Shown here: piece after piece, positions 33,045 to 41,209 of the stretch
Layout: every line of letters begins with the position of its first letter
Position numbering within the stretch: the stretch's first letter is position 1
Assembly (NCBI RefSeq): GCF_900129495.1
Contig: NZ_FQVX01000001.1
Span: 186,001 to 250,000 of the forward strand
Source of the DNA: Geodermatophilus nigrescens
Lineage (GTDB): Bacteria; Actinomycetota; Actinomycetes; Mycobacteriales; Geodermatophilaceae
DNA: 64,000 bases
Reading direction: 5' to 3'
The notes under the pieces: model-generated
Database searches by the model: none
Told to the model about the DNA's origin: nothing
Seen by the model: only the letters and a program-made list of their open reading frames with translations
Translations under genes and position numbers: made by a program

Positions 33045-34196
33045 TCAGACGGTGCCGGGGGTCTCCAGCTGCGCCAGCAGCGGGCGGACGGCGGCGGTCC
33101 AGGAGTGGTCCTCGCCGACGGCGCGCGCCCCGGCCAGCCCGAGCTCGGTGGCCCGGTCGGGGTCGCCGAGCAGCGCGACGATCTCCTGCGCCATCGCGGC
33201 GGGCTCGTCGGCGACGACGACGCCGCGGCCGACGAGGTCCTCGAGGCCCTCCGCGCCGATCGCCGTCGCGACGACCGGGCGCCCCGTGGCCAGCGCCTCG
33301 AGGATCTTCATGCGGGAGCCGCCGCCGGTCAGCAGCGGGGCCAGCGCGACGCGGGTGCGCTGGTACCAGGGCGCGAGGTCGGGCACGGTGCCGGTGACCT
33401 CGACCGACGGGCCGGCCAGCGCCTGAACGGCGGGCGCGGGGTTGCGGCCGACCAGCTGCAGACGAGCGCCGGGCACGGCCTCCACCACGCGCGGCCACAC
33501 CTCGCGGGCGAACCACGCGGCGGCCTCGACGTTCGGGCCCCACGACAGCAGCGCCACGAAGCTCACCACCGGGTCCTGCGCCGGCGGCAGCGGGTCGGGC
33601 TCGTCCCAGGCGTTGGGCACGACGAGGACCCGCGGGTGGTCGACGATGCCGGCCAGCGTGTCGCGGTCGAGGTCGCTGACCACGGAGACGACGTCGGCGC
33701 GCCTCGTGCGGCTCTCCAGGCGGCGCAGCGCCCACGCCTCGGCGGCCCAGGCGACCTTCTTGACGCCCGTCGCGGAGGCGGCGATGCGCCCGGCCAGCGA
33801 GGACTCGATGTTCTGCATGTCCACGACGTACGTGCCGCGGCGCCCGGACGGCGCGTAGGGCATGAACTGGACGTGCCCGACCAGCGTCACGTCGGTGCCC
33901 TCGGCGACCGCCCCGCGGACGGTGGCGGCCAGCCGGCGGTCCCAGAAGCGGGCGGCGGTGATCGACTGCCCGACCCGCAGGCCGTCGAGCAGCCCGCGGA
34001 CCGAGCGCTGCAGCGGGACGCTGCGGACGTCGATGCCCTCGGCGCGCAGGGGAGCGGCGTCGTCGTCGGGCGTCTCGAAGGCGCACAGCGTGACCTCGCC
34101 GTGCCGGCGGAGCGCCCGGACCAGCCCCAGCGTCCGCCGCTTGTCCCCGCTGTTGGGCGGCCAGGGGACGAACTTGGCCACGACGACGCTGCGCAC
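33045..34196 (-). CDS. GT4-type glycosyltransferase
   Basis: A 383-residue GT-B fold enzyme: N-terminal KFVPWPPNSGDKRRTLGLVRAL (acceptor-domain loop), FVALLSWGPNVEAAAWF, VTGTVPDLAPWYQRTRVAL, and the donor signature LLTGGGSRMKILEALATGRPVVAT, the GSG-xK-xxEAxA pattern of GT4 enzymes resembling the second half of the fusion at 4923. It adds one sugar to a polyprenyl-linked intermediate. GTG 34196 with GGAGG upstream. It reads away from the GH26 pair and converges on the CDP-sugar operon; probably the same polymer pathway. Confidence 0.86.
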   Translation of the reverse strand: MRSVVVAKFVPWPPNSGDKRRTLGLVRALRRHGEVTLCAFETPDDDAAPLRAEGIDVRSVPLQRSVRGLLDGLRVGQSITAARFWDRRLAATVRGAVAEGTDVTLVGHVQFMPYAPSGRRGTYVVDMQNIESSLAGRIAASATGVKKVAWAAEAWALRRLESRTRRADVVSVVSDLDRDTLAGIVDHPRVLVVPNAWDEPDPLPPAQDPVVSFVALLSWGPNVEAAAWFAREVWPRVVEAVPGARLQLVGRNPAPAVQALAGPSVEVTGTVPDLAPWYQRTRVALAPLLTGGGSRMKILEALATGRPVVATAIGAEGLEDLVGRGVVVADEPAAMAQEIVALLGDPDRATELGLAGARAVGEDHSWTAAVRPLLAQLETPGTV

Positions 34197-34424
34197 TGCG
34201 GAGGACCTCCAGGAATCGGGACTCGATCGGACCGACCCAACCAGACCGGCGGGCGTCTCGGGGCGCCGCGCGGCCGCACCTCCCTCGATGTGACGTGTGT
34301 GGCACTCGATGAACGAGTACTCAGAGTGTTCTGGTCAACGCGCTCCGCATGTGTCAACCTGAAAACGTCACTGATGTGATTTGGCTACTCACGCCGAGTA
34401 GTCCCCACTCGACGCTGGAGCCCC
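34197..34424. promoter_or_regulatory. divergent promoter region, unusually AT-rich, with short palindromes
   Basis: This 228-base gap has the lowest GC content seen nearby (about 34290-34390). It contains the palindrome GAGTACTC (34315-34322) and CTACTC-acgcc-GAGTAG (34385-34401), the latter 24 bases before the GTG at 34425 and likely to overlap the start of transcription of the glycanase gene. Clear -35/-10 pairs could not be assigned. Confidence 0.4.
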
Positions 34425-35693
34425 GTGTCTTCCCACGCCCGCCGCCGCGCCGCCTCCCCGCTGCGCCGCACCACGGTCGCCGTCCTCTCCGCCACCGCCG
34501 TCATCGCCTCGCTGGCCGGCTGCCTGCCCGCCGCGGGCGCCCCCGCCGCGCAGGCCCCGACCGCCGCGACGACGTCCCCGCAGCCGGCCGCCGTGCCGCC
34601 CGTGACGACGCCCGCCCCGGTCCCGACGACGCCCGCCGAGGTCCCCCCGCCGCCCGCCCCCACCCCGGCGCCCGAGCCCGCGCCGGTGGAGGAGGAGGCC
34701 CCCGTGGCCGAGGCCGACACCGAGGCCCCCGCGGCCGAGGAGCAGGTGGCCGGGTCCGCCGCGGGCCTCGCCCCGGCCGAGGCGGCGCCGCCGCCGGTGC
34801 TCTCGCAGCCCGGCGCGGTCCCGGCCGCCGGCTGGTTCTCCGGCGCCTCCGGCTACGGCACGGTGAACGGCAGCTTCGGCAACTGGCGCGGCCGCCCGCT
34901 GGAGATCGCGGGCACCTGGGCCGACAACAACAACGACCAGGTCGGCCTCTGGACGCTCGACGAGTGGCGCGACTTCGACGGCCCCGTCGACATCGCCATC
35001 GGCGCCATCGGCCCCGGCGAGACGTGGGCCGCGGCCGCGCAGGGCGCCTACGACGCGCGGTGGCGGCAGTCGCTCATCAACCTCGAGGCCAAGCGCGGCG
35101 ACCGCGGCACCGTCTACATCCGGTTCGCCCACGAGATGAACGGCAACTGGTACCCCTGGTCGGTCGACGCGTCCGAGGTGACCGCCTTCCGCCAGGCGTG
35201 GCAGCGGTTCCGTGCACTGCAGCAGCAGGTCTTCCCCGAGTCGCGGCTGGTCTTCAACGTCAACCGCGAGTCGGTGGGCGCCGGTGTCGACTGGCGGCAG
35301 ATGTTCCCGGGTCAGGGCCAGGTCGACGTCATGAGCGTCGACTACTACAACCAGTGGCCGGCCGTCTCCACCGCCGCTGAGTGGGCGGCGAGCATGGACG
35401 ACGTCGACCAGTGGGGAGCGCCCAAGGGTCTGGAGATGCACCGCCGGTTCGCCGAGTCCCAGGGCCTCCCGCTGGCCATCTCGGAGTGGTCGGGCAACGC
35501 GGACTTCACCGACACCGCGGCCTTCATGCAGGGCATGTACGACTTCTTCCGCACCCACGCCGGCACCGGCGCCGGGGACCTGCTCTACGAGGTCCTGTTC
35601 AACGTCGACGGCTACGACCTCAAGTTCTGGCTGTTCGGCAACGGCACCGTCCGGCTGGCCCAGTCCGCGGCCGCCTACCAGCGCCTCTGGTGA
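34425..35693 (+). CDS. GH26-like beta-glycanase, lipoprotein form
   Basis: A 422-residue exported protein: signal peptide with lipobox SLAGC near residue 29, a 90-residue Pro/Ala/Glu linker, then a TIM-barrel glycoside hydrolase resembling GH26 mannanases. Likely acid/base Glu237 sits in RFAHEMNGNWYPW and nucleophile Glu354 in AISEWSG. Other conserved strings: GAIGPGETWAAAAQGAYD, VFNVNRESVG, DVMSVDYYNQWP. Lipid anchoring would hold the enzyme on the outer face of the membrane where it could cut exopolysaccharide. GTG 34425 has CTGGAG upstream. A paralogue follows immediately at 35877, separated by a terminator and promoter. Confidence 0.85.
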   Translation: MSSHARRRAASPLRRTTVAVLSATAVIASLAGCLPAAGAPAAQAPTAATTSPQPAAVPPVTTPAPVPTTPAEVPPPPAPTPAPEPAPVEEEAPVAEADTEAPAAEEQVAGSAAGLAPAEAAPPPVLSQPGAVPAAGWFSGASGYGTVNGSFGNWRGRPLEIAGTWADNNNDQVGLWTLDEWRDFDGPVDIAIGAIGPGETWAAAAQGAYDARWRQSLINLEAKRGDRGTVYIRFAHEMNGNWYPWSVDASEVTAFRQAWQRFRALQQQVFPESRLVFNVNRESVGAGVDWRQMFPGQGQVDVMSVDYYNQWPAVSTAAEWAASMDDVDQWGAPKGLEMHRRFAESQGLPLAISEWSGNADFTDTAAFMQGMYDFFRTHAGTGAGDLLYEVLFNVDGYDLKFWLFGNGTVRLAQSAAAYQRLW

Positions 35694-35701
35694 CCGTTCG
35701 T

Positions 35702-35743
35702 CACCGCGGAGCGGCGCTGCGTTGGTGGCGCCGCTCCGCGGTG
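35702..35743 (+). terminator. 16-bp stem terminator between the paired glycanases
   Basis: CACCGCGGAGCGGCGC and GCGCCGCTCCGCGGTG pair perfectly around a 10-base loop, eight bases after the stop of the first glycanase gene. Confidence 0.75.
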
Positions 35744-35749
35744 GCGACG

Positions 35750-35755
35750 TAGAGT
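35750..35755 (+). promoter_or_regulatory. -10 box TAGAGT for the second glycanase
   Basis: TAGAGT directly follows the terminator; the leader of about 115 bases runs to GTG 35877, which has GGAGGG as SD. The two glycanase genes thus seem to be transcribed separately. Confidence 0.35.
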
Positions 35756-35876
35756 GACGGAAGGCCCGGGGGCCGCGGTGCGTCGCCGACGCACCGGTGG
35801 GGCCCGGACGGCACGGTGCAGTGGGTCGGGGCCTCCCAGGTCCGGCTGCGGTCGGCGACTGTGACGGAGGGTCCAC

Positions 35877-36968
35877 GTGGCGGCACCGACCGACCGGGAC
35901 GGCGCGCACGCGTCCGTCCTCGACGACGTGGAGCAGCTGCCCACGCCCCGCCGGGGCCACTCCCGCGCGTACCTCGCCGGGGTCGCGGCCGCCGTCGTCG
36001 CCCTCCTGGTGCTCGTCGGGGTCATCGTGCTGAACGCCGGCGACGACGACGGGGGCGGCGGGACCGCCACCTCTGACCCGAGCGGGTCCGCCGCGCCCAC
36101 CTGGCTGTCCGGGGCCGCGGGCACCGGCGTGGCCACCGGGGACTTCGCCGAGTGGCGGGGCAGCCCCGTGACGATCGTCGGCCAGTGGTCGGACACCAAC
36201 GAGGCCATGGTCCACCTCTGGGGGATCGCCGAGGGCTCGGAGTGGGAGGACTACGAGGGCCCGATGGACGTCGCGATCGGCGCGATCGGCGAGGGCGAGT
36301 CCTGGGCCGCCGCCGCGCAGGGCGCCTACGACGACCGCTGGCGGCAGTCGCTGACCAACCTCCGCGAGATCCGCGGCGACCGCGGCACCGTCTACATCCG
36401 GTTCGCCCACGAGAGCAACGGCAACTGGTACCAGTGGTCGGTCGACGCGACCGAGGCCGCCGACTTCCGCGCCGCCTGGCAGCGGTTCCGGGCCCTCCAG
36501 CAGGAGGTCTTCCCCGAGGCGCAGCTGGTCTTCAACGTCAACCGCGAGTCGGTCAACAGCGGCATCGACTGGCGCGAGACCTTCCCCGGCGCCGAGTACG
36601 TCGACGTGTACAGCGTCGACTACTACAACCAGTGGCCCTTCGTCGGCACCGCCGAGGAGTGGGCTGAGAGCATGGACGACGTCGACCAGTGGGGCGCGCC
36701 CAAGGGCCTCGAGGCGCACCGGCAGTTCGCCGAGTCCGTCGGCCTGCCCATGGCGGTCTCCGAGTGGTCGAACAACGCCGAGTGGGGCGACTCGCCCGCC
36801 TTCATGCGGGGCATGCACGACTTCTTCGCCGAGCACTCCGGCGACGGCCCGGGCGAGCTGCTCTACGAGATCCTCTTCAACGTCGACGGCTACGACCACC
36901 AGTTCTACGTCTACGGCGACGACGTCCTGATGCCCGAGGCCGCGGAGGCCTACCGCGACCTCTGGTGA
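35877..36968 (+). CDS. GH26-like beta-glycanase, membrane-anchored form
   Basis: A 363-residue paralogue of the preceding protein. Instead of a lipoprotein signal it has a cytoplasmic tail and one membrane helix (about residues 31-54, YLAGVAAAVVALLVLVGVIV), then a short Gly/Asp linker and the same catalytic barrel. Likely acid/base Glu179 is in RFAHESNGNWYQW and nucleophile Glu296 in AVSEWSN; so HEMNG has become HESNG. Long blocks (QGAYD.RWRQSL, SMDDVDQWGAPKGLE) are identical, pointing to recent tandem duplication followed by a change of anchoring. Probably processes the same glycan in a different envelope layer. Confidence 0.85.
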   Translation: MAAPTDRDGAHASVLDDVEQLPTPRRGHSRAYLAGVAAAVVALLVLVGVIVLNAGDDDGGGGTATSDPSGSAAPTWLSGAAGTGVATGDFAEWRGSPVTIVGQWSDTNEAMVHLWGIAEGSEWEDYEGPMDVAIGAIGEGESWAAAAQGAYDDRWRQSLTNLREIRGDRGTVYIRFAHESNGNWYQWSVDATEAADFRAAWQRFRALQQEVFPEAQLVFNVNRESVNSGIDWRETFPGAEYVDVYSVDYYNQWPFVGTAEEWAESMDDVDQWGAPKGLEAHRQFAESVGLPMAVSEWSNNAEWGDSPAFMRGMHDFFAEHSGDGPGELLYEILFNVDGYDHQFYVYGDDVLMPEAAEAYRDLW

Positions 36969-36971
36969 GCC

Positions 36972-37526
36972 TCAGCTCGCCCGGCGCACCCGGTCGCCCT
37001 CCCGCCGCGCGCGGGCGGGCCGGACGGTCGCCAGCGGGGCGAGCACGCGGCTCCCGGCCGGGACGTCCTGCATGACCAGGGCGCCCGGTCCGACCAGCAC
37101 GTCGTCGCCCACCGTCACGCCGCCGATCACCATGGCGCCGGGGCCGAACTCCACGCGGTCGCCGATCACCGGCGCCCCGCCGTCCCGGGTGCCGGCGCCG
37201 AGGGTGACGTTGTGCCGCATCAGGCAGTCGTCGCCGACGACGGCGCCCTCGACGACCACCACCGAGTGCGGGTGCGGCAACCGCAGCCGGCGGCCGATGC
37301 GCGCGGTGTGCGGCAGCTCGACGTTGTAGAGCCCCTTCACCAGCATCCACGCCAGGCGGCACAGCGGCCGGGCCGCGCGCGCCAGCGGCGACCTGCTCGT
37401 GTGGGCCGCCCGGCTGAGCCGGTGCACCACCAGCGCCTGCATGCCGGTGGCCGCGGGGTTGTGCCGGTGGGTGCGGAGGTCCTCACGGACGAGGTGCCAC
37501 ACCGAGGTCTGCGCGTCGCCTGCCAC
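36972..37526 (-). CDS. hexapeptide-repeat O-acetyltransferase (serine acetyltransferase-like)
   Basis: A 184-residue left-handed beta-helix acetyltransferase. It has an N-terminal helical part (VREDLRTHRHNPAATGMQAL) like serine acetyltransferases, then hexapeptide repeats (IGRRLRLPHPHSVVVVEGAV, GDDCLMRHNVTLGAGT, IGDRVEFGPGAMVIGG, VGDDVLVGPGALVMQDV). In EPS loci such proteins acetylate sugars rather than serine. GTG 37526 is the start judged by the onset of the conserved helical domain. Last gene of the minus-strand wzz-wzy-acyltransferase operon, and convergent with the glycanase, three bases apart. Confidence 0.82.
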   Translation of the reverse strand: MAGDAQTSVWHLVREDLRTHRHNPAATGMQALVVHRLSRAAHTSRSPLARAARPLCRLAWMLVKGLYNVELPHTARIGRRLRLPHPHSVVVVEGAVVGDDCLMRHNVTLGAGTRDGGAPVIGDRVEFGPGAMVIGGVTVGDDVLVGPGALVMQDVPAGSRVLAPLATVRPARARREGDRVRRAS

Positions 37527-37578
37527 ACCGCCACCATGCCACGATGCAACAGGGGGTTGCACCCCCGGGTCGCCCGGT

Positions 37579-38793
37579 TCAGCGAACGGGGGAGGTGCTC
37601 CCGTCAACGGCCGGCGGGGCGCCGTCCGCTGTCGCAGGCACGGCCGGCGCACGGTCGGCGGGCACGGCGTCGGCCGGGACCGCGTCCGGGGCGCTCGTGC
37701 CCGCGGTGGCGCCCGGCGGGATCGCCGAGGACCGGCTGAGCCGGTCCTTGAGCCGCAGGAACGGCCGCTCGACGAGCAGGTAGCTCAGCGTCGCGGCGGC
37801 GAACGCGGCCGGGACCGCCAGCGGCGTCGTGCCGACGACCGGCAGCGCGATGTCCTCGGGTGCGAGGAACAGCTGCTGCCAGAGGTACAGGCTGTAGGAG
37901 ATCAGGCCGACCGCGGTCAGCACGCGCCAGCGCAGCACCCGCGTGAAGACGCTCGGCGTCTCCCGCGTCACCGCCACGAGCAGCAGCACGCCGCCGCCGA
38001 GGGTGACCACCGTGAGGCCGAAGGGGAGCTCCCAGTAGCCGCCGAAGCGCTTGGACAACAGCGAGGAGCCGACGATCGCCACCAGGGCCAGCGGCACGGT
38101 CGCGCGGGCCCCCGCCAGGCCGCGCAGGCGCGCCCAGGCGGCCGGGTAGGCGGTGGGCAGCAGGGCCAGCAGGCAGCCGAGCAGCAGGGCGTCGGCGCGC
38201 GCGTGGAACATCATCCAGACGTCGTCGCGGGCGCTCTCGACCAGCACGTAGTTGCCGAGGCGGATGGCGGGCGCGGCCACCAGGTAGGCGACGGCGATCC
38301 ACACCGCGCGCTGCGGGCGCAGGAACGCCAGGGCCAGCGGCCACAGCAGGTAGAACTGCTCCTCGATGGCCAGCGACCACGTGTGGCCCAGCCACCAGCC
38401 GTCGGCCGCGGGGGAGTAGTCCCACACGAACAGGCCGGCCGAGAGCAGCTGCGCGCCGCTGACGTCGACCGCCCCGGCGACGCCGAGCAGCGCCACCACG
38501 GTGAGGAAGACGTAGAACGCGGGCAGGATCCGCAGCGTCCGGCGCAGGTAGAAGGCGCCGAAGTCGACCCGGCCGGTGCGCGCCCGCTCGCGGGTGAGGA
38601 TGCCGGTGATCAGGTAGCCGCTGAGGACGAAGAACAGCGTGACGCCGACGGCGCCGCTCGAGACGGCCGACAGCAGGCGCGGGACGCCTGCCTCCTCGTC
38701 GGTGAAGGCGCCGATGGTGTGGTCGCCCACCACCAGCAGCACCGCGATCCCGCGCAGCCCGTCCAGCGTCGCCAGGCGGCGTCCTGCACTCAC
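37579..38793 (-). CDS. acyltransferase family 3 (OafA-like) membrane protein
   Basis: A 404-residue polytopic acyltransferase: RLATLDGLRGIAVLLVVGDH with the conserved His, LFFVLSGYLITGIL, FYLRRTLRILPAFYV (RRxxRIxP), and HTWSLAIEEQFYLLWPLAL, the second family hallmark. About ten helices; a Pro/Ala tail of some 55 residues follows the last one. It would acetylate or otherwise acylate the polymer produced by the neighbouring polymerase. The GTG start overlaps the stop of the polymerase gene (GTGA). Second OafA-like enzyme in the window, not closely similar to that at 7223. Confidence 0.88.
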   Translation of the reverse strand: MSAGRRLATLDGLRGIAVLLVVGDHTIGAFTDEEAGVPRLLSAVSSGAVGVTLFFVLSGYLITGILTRERARTGRVDFGAFYLRRTLRILPAFYVFLTVVALLGVAGAVDVSGAQLLSAGLFVWDYSPAADGWWLGHTWSLAIEEQFYLLWPLALAFLRPQRAVWIAVAYLVAAPAIRLGNYVLVESARDDVWMMFHARADALLLGCLLALLPTAYPAAWARLRGLAGARATVPLALVAIVGSSLLSKRFGGYWELPFGLTVVTLGGGVLLLVAVTRETPSVFTRVLRWRVLTAVGLISYSLYLWQQLFLAPEDIALPVVGTTPLAVPAAFAAATLSYLLVERPFLRLKDRLSRSSAIPPGATAGTSAPDAVPADAVPADRAPAVPATADGAPPAVDGSTSPVR

Positions 38794-40079
38794 CGGGAGC
38801 TCTCCGTCCCCGCGCCGACCAGGTCGTCCGCCCGCCGCTCGTCCGGGTCCCCGGGCGGTGCCGGGCGCGCGACGGCCGGCATGAGGCAGATGAAGAAGAG
38901 CGTGATGAACACCTGGGTGTGCTGGAGGAACGAGGCGTTCACGTAGACGTAGAGGACGAGCAGGCCGAGCGTCCACGGCCGGTCGCGCACCCCGCGGCCG
39001 AGCATCAGGAGCAGGGCGCCGAGGATGCCGACGACGCCGAGCAGCCCGTACTCGAAGGCCACCTTCGGGATGATCGGCTGCGTGACCGCGGTGAGCCCCT
39101 CGGCCTCGAGGTGGTCGTTGGCCGTGCCCGCGCCGTGCCCCACCGCGGCGCTGACCGGGTCCTCGATGGAGGGCGGCAGCAGCTCGTAGTAGGGCTGGAC
39201 GAGCCGGATGCTGGAGCTGGTGTTGGAGTCGCCGGCCTCGGTGGAGCGGTCGAGGTAGCGCTCGCCCAGCGGCGTCAGGAACGCCACGACCGCGGCGACG
39301 GCGAGCGCCGGCACGATCGCCAGCAGGTTGCGCCGGCGGCTGCGGGTGAAGGCCAGGACCACGACGGCGGGGATGAGCACGACGAAGCCGCTGCCGGCCA
39401 GCGGCGGCACCATCCCGACCAGCAGGACGGTGATCACCAGCCAGTGCGCGCGCCGCCACAGCGCCAGCGCGGCCGCGGCGCCGAGGAACAGGCTGAGGAA
39501 CGACGGCTCGAGGAAGACGATGCCGTTGGACCGGTAGATCGCCTCGCCGTACGCGATCGGGTCGGCGGTGTTGTAGTCGACCAGCAGCAGTCCCTCGGGG
39601 ACGAACCACAGCATCCGGTCCTCGTAGGGGATGCCGGCGTACTGCGACGCGAGCTGGCCGATCGAGACCACCGCGAAGAACGTCATCAGGCCGAGGAAGA
39701 CCTTCTCCACGCGCTCCACGGCGGCGGGCGTGATGTCGGCGGCGACGGCGGCCACCACGTACAGCACGACGATCAGGGCGAGGGAGAACAGCGAGGGCAT
39801 GCCGCCCAGGACCACCTGGGCGAGCGTGCAGACCGCCGCCGCGCCCCAGACCACGGCGAGGAGCCGCAGGTTGCCGAGGGAGAAGCGGAACTCACCGGTG
39901 CGCAGGCCGACGGCGAGGAGGAACAGGACCACCGGCACCATGACCGGGGCCTGCTCCTCCGTGACCGGCACCCCGAGGCGCTGGAGGAGGATCGAGAGCA
40001 CCAGCAGCGCGATCGTGCAGGGGGCCGTGTCGCGCACCGAGCGCCCCGGGCTCCGGGACGCGCGCACCGTGGACGTCAT
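38790..40079 (-). CDS. Wzy-like exopolysaccharide polymerase
   Basis: A 429-residue membrane protein with about ten to twelve helices and a large outer loop (about 150-190) containing the aromatic/acidic stretch PYEDRMLWFVPEGLLL and the segment YRSNGIVFLEPSFLSLFLG, typical of Gram-positive capsule polymerases. A second loop carries SSSIRLVQPYYELLPP. No enzymatic motif is diagnostic in this family, so the assignment rests on topology and on its position directly after a Wzz-type gene (stop of that gene and this ATG are adjacent). It would join repeat units outside the membrane. Confidence 0.75.
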   Translation of the reverse strand: MTSTVRASRSPGRSVRDTAPCTIALLVLSILLQRLGVPVTEEQAPVMVPVVLFLLAVGLRTGEFRFSLGNLRLLAVVWGAAAVCTLAQVVLGGMPSLFSLALIVVLYVVAAVAADITPAAVERVEKVFLGLMTFFAVVSIGQLASQYAGIPYEDRMLWFVPEGLLLVDYNTADPIAYGEAIYRSNGIVFLEPSFLSLFLGAAAALALWRRAHWLVITVLLVGMVPPLAGSGFVVLIPAVVVLAFTRSRRRNLLAIVPALAVAAVVAFLTPLGERYLDRSTEAGDSNTSSSIRLVQPYYELLPPSIEDPVSAAVGHGAGTANDHLEAEGLTAVTQPIIPKVAFEYGLLGVVGILGALLLMLGRGVRDRPWTLGLLVLYVYVNASFLQHTQVFITLFFICLMPAVARPAPPGDPDERRADDLVGAGTESSR

Positions 40080-40991
40080 CTAGTCGCGCGCCCGCAGGTT
40101 CCGCCTCCGGCCGAGGAGGAAGAACACGATGCAGAGCCCGATGGCGAGCCCGAGGCCCGCCCCGAGCACCACCGTCGTGGTCAGCGGCAGCGACGACGGC
40201 GCCTCCGGCGTGGTGGCCTGCCGCATGAGGAAGGCCTGGCCGGTGAAGGCGTCGGCGGCGGCCCGCAGGCTCTCCTGCTGGCCGATCAGGTCGGCCAGCC
40301 GGGTCTGCGCGTCGGCGCTGCGGGCGGCGGCGCGGTCGGCGCGGCCCTGGGTGATGGCGTAGGCCGGGGAGTTGACGTTCAGGCCGGCCAGCTCGCGGTT
40401 GACCGCGTCCAGCTCGCCGTTGGCCGCGTTCAGCTCACCGGTGAGCCGGTCGATCGAGCTCTGCAGCAGGTCGGCCTGCTGGCGCAGCGCGTCGGCCCCG
40501 GAGACCCGCACGTAGTCGGTGTAGGCCGTGGTGACGGTCTCCGTCGTCGCCCGCGCCTCCTCGGCGTCGGCGCCGCTGCCGGTGATCACGATCCGGCTGG
40601 TGCCCTCCTGGATCTCGACGCTGACCACCTCGCGGAGGTCGTCCTCGTCGACGCCCAGGGTGGAGGCCGCGCTGCTGATGACCGGGTCGGACTCGATGAC
40701 CTCCGCCTGGTCGACGACCTGCCGGTCGAGGGCGTTGGGGTCGGTCACCGGGTTGTCGTCGCCGAGGTACTCCAGGGCGCCGGGCGACCACAGCAGATGG
40801 GACTCGCTGCTGTAGACCGGGTCGGTCAGCGAGGCGCCGGCACCGGCCGCGGCCGCCCCGAGGAGCGTGGCGAGCGTGGTGATGACCACGGCCTGGCGGG
40901 TCCGCGGCCGCATCCCGGGGCGCTTGGACGGTGCCGGGCCGGAGGATGCGGGATACTGGGGTCCGCGCTCTGGTTCGTCGGCAGAGGACAT
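40080..40991 (-). CDS. Wzz-type chain-length determinant protein
   Basis: About 303 residues with two membrane helices, near 29-49 (AVVITTLATLLGAAAAGAGA) and 270-293, flanking a long periplasmic-type domain with a coiled-coil stretch (LLQSSIDRLTGELNAANGEL). The first outer segment DPVYSSESHLLWSP is typical of Wzz proteins. Unlike the protein at 8647 there is no cytoplasmic kinase-like domain; it ends in LLGRRRNLRARD. The start is uncertain: ATG 40991 lacks an SD and GTG 41036 is an alternative. First gene of the minus-strand EPS operon. Confidence 0.78.
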   Translation of the reverse strand: MSSADEPERGPQYPASSGPAPSKRPGMRPRTRQAVVITTLATLLGAAAAGAGASLTDPVYSSESHLLWSPGALEYLGDDNPVTDPNALDRQVVDQAEVIESDPVISSAASTLGVDEDDLREVVSVEIQEGTSRIVITGSGADAEEARATTETVTTAYTDYVRVSGADALRQQADLLQSSIDRLTGELNAANGELDAVNRELAGLNVNSPAYAITQGRADRAAARSADAQTRLADLIGQQESLRAAADAFTGQAFLMRQATTPEAPSSLPLTTTVVLGAGLGLAIGLCIVFFLLGRRRNLRARD

Positions 40992-41048
40992 GCCGAGGGC
41001 AGGGGGCGTTCCGGTCGCAGTCAGCAGAGCCTCCACAGTCGGTGCCCG

Positions 41049-41066
41049 CGAGGGGATCTCCCCTCG
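41049..41066. repeat. inverted repeat in the leader of the wzz operon
   Basis: CGAGGGGA-tc-TCCCCTCG, 8-bp arms with a 2-base spacer, lies between a likely minus-strand -10 box (TACCGT, 41102-41097) and the wzz-type gene. It could be an operator or, as RNA, a leader hairpin; the 2-base gap favours a DNA-binding site. Confidence 0.45.
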
Positions 41067-41196
41067 GACAAGCGGGCAGTCATGGGCGAGCATCCGACGG
41101 TAGTGCAGTTCCGTTTCCAGAAGTAGGCGTGCGAGCGTCGTCACGGTCTCGTGGGGCAGGATCACCCGATCGGGTCGGGGGAACGGGACCAGCCGT

Positions 41197-41202
41197 TACC
41201 GT
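41197..41202 (+). promoter_or_regulatory. -10 box TACCGT for a leaderless flippase start
   Basis: TACCGT is followed by 7 bases and then GTG 41210, the same sequence and spacing as at 726-739. There is no SD before the GTG. Confidence 0.5.
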
Positions 41203-41209
41203 GTCGTCC

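Noticed and set aside
33105..34379. Plus-strand frame opposite the GT4 gene at 33045
   Set aside because: Gly/Arg/Asp-rich shadow frame; the opposite strand encodes a clear GT-B fold enzyme.
38919..41126. Long open frame on the plus strand, about 735 codons, opposite the wzz and wzy genes
   Set aside because: Composition is His/Arg/Glu/Gly-rich without hydrophobic pattern or motif, and it is a shadow of GC-rich genes that have clear membrane topology on the other strand.
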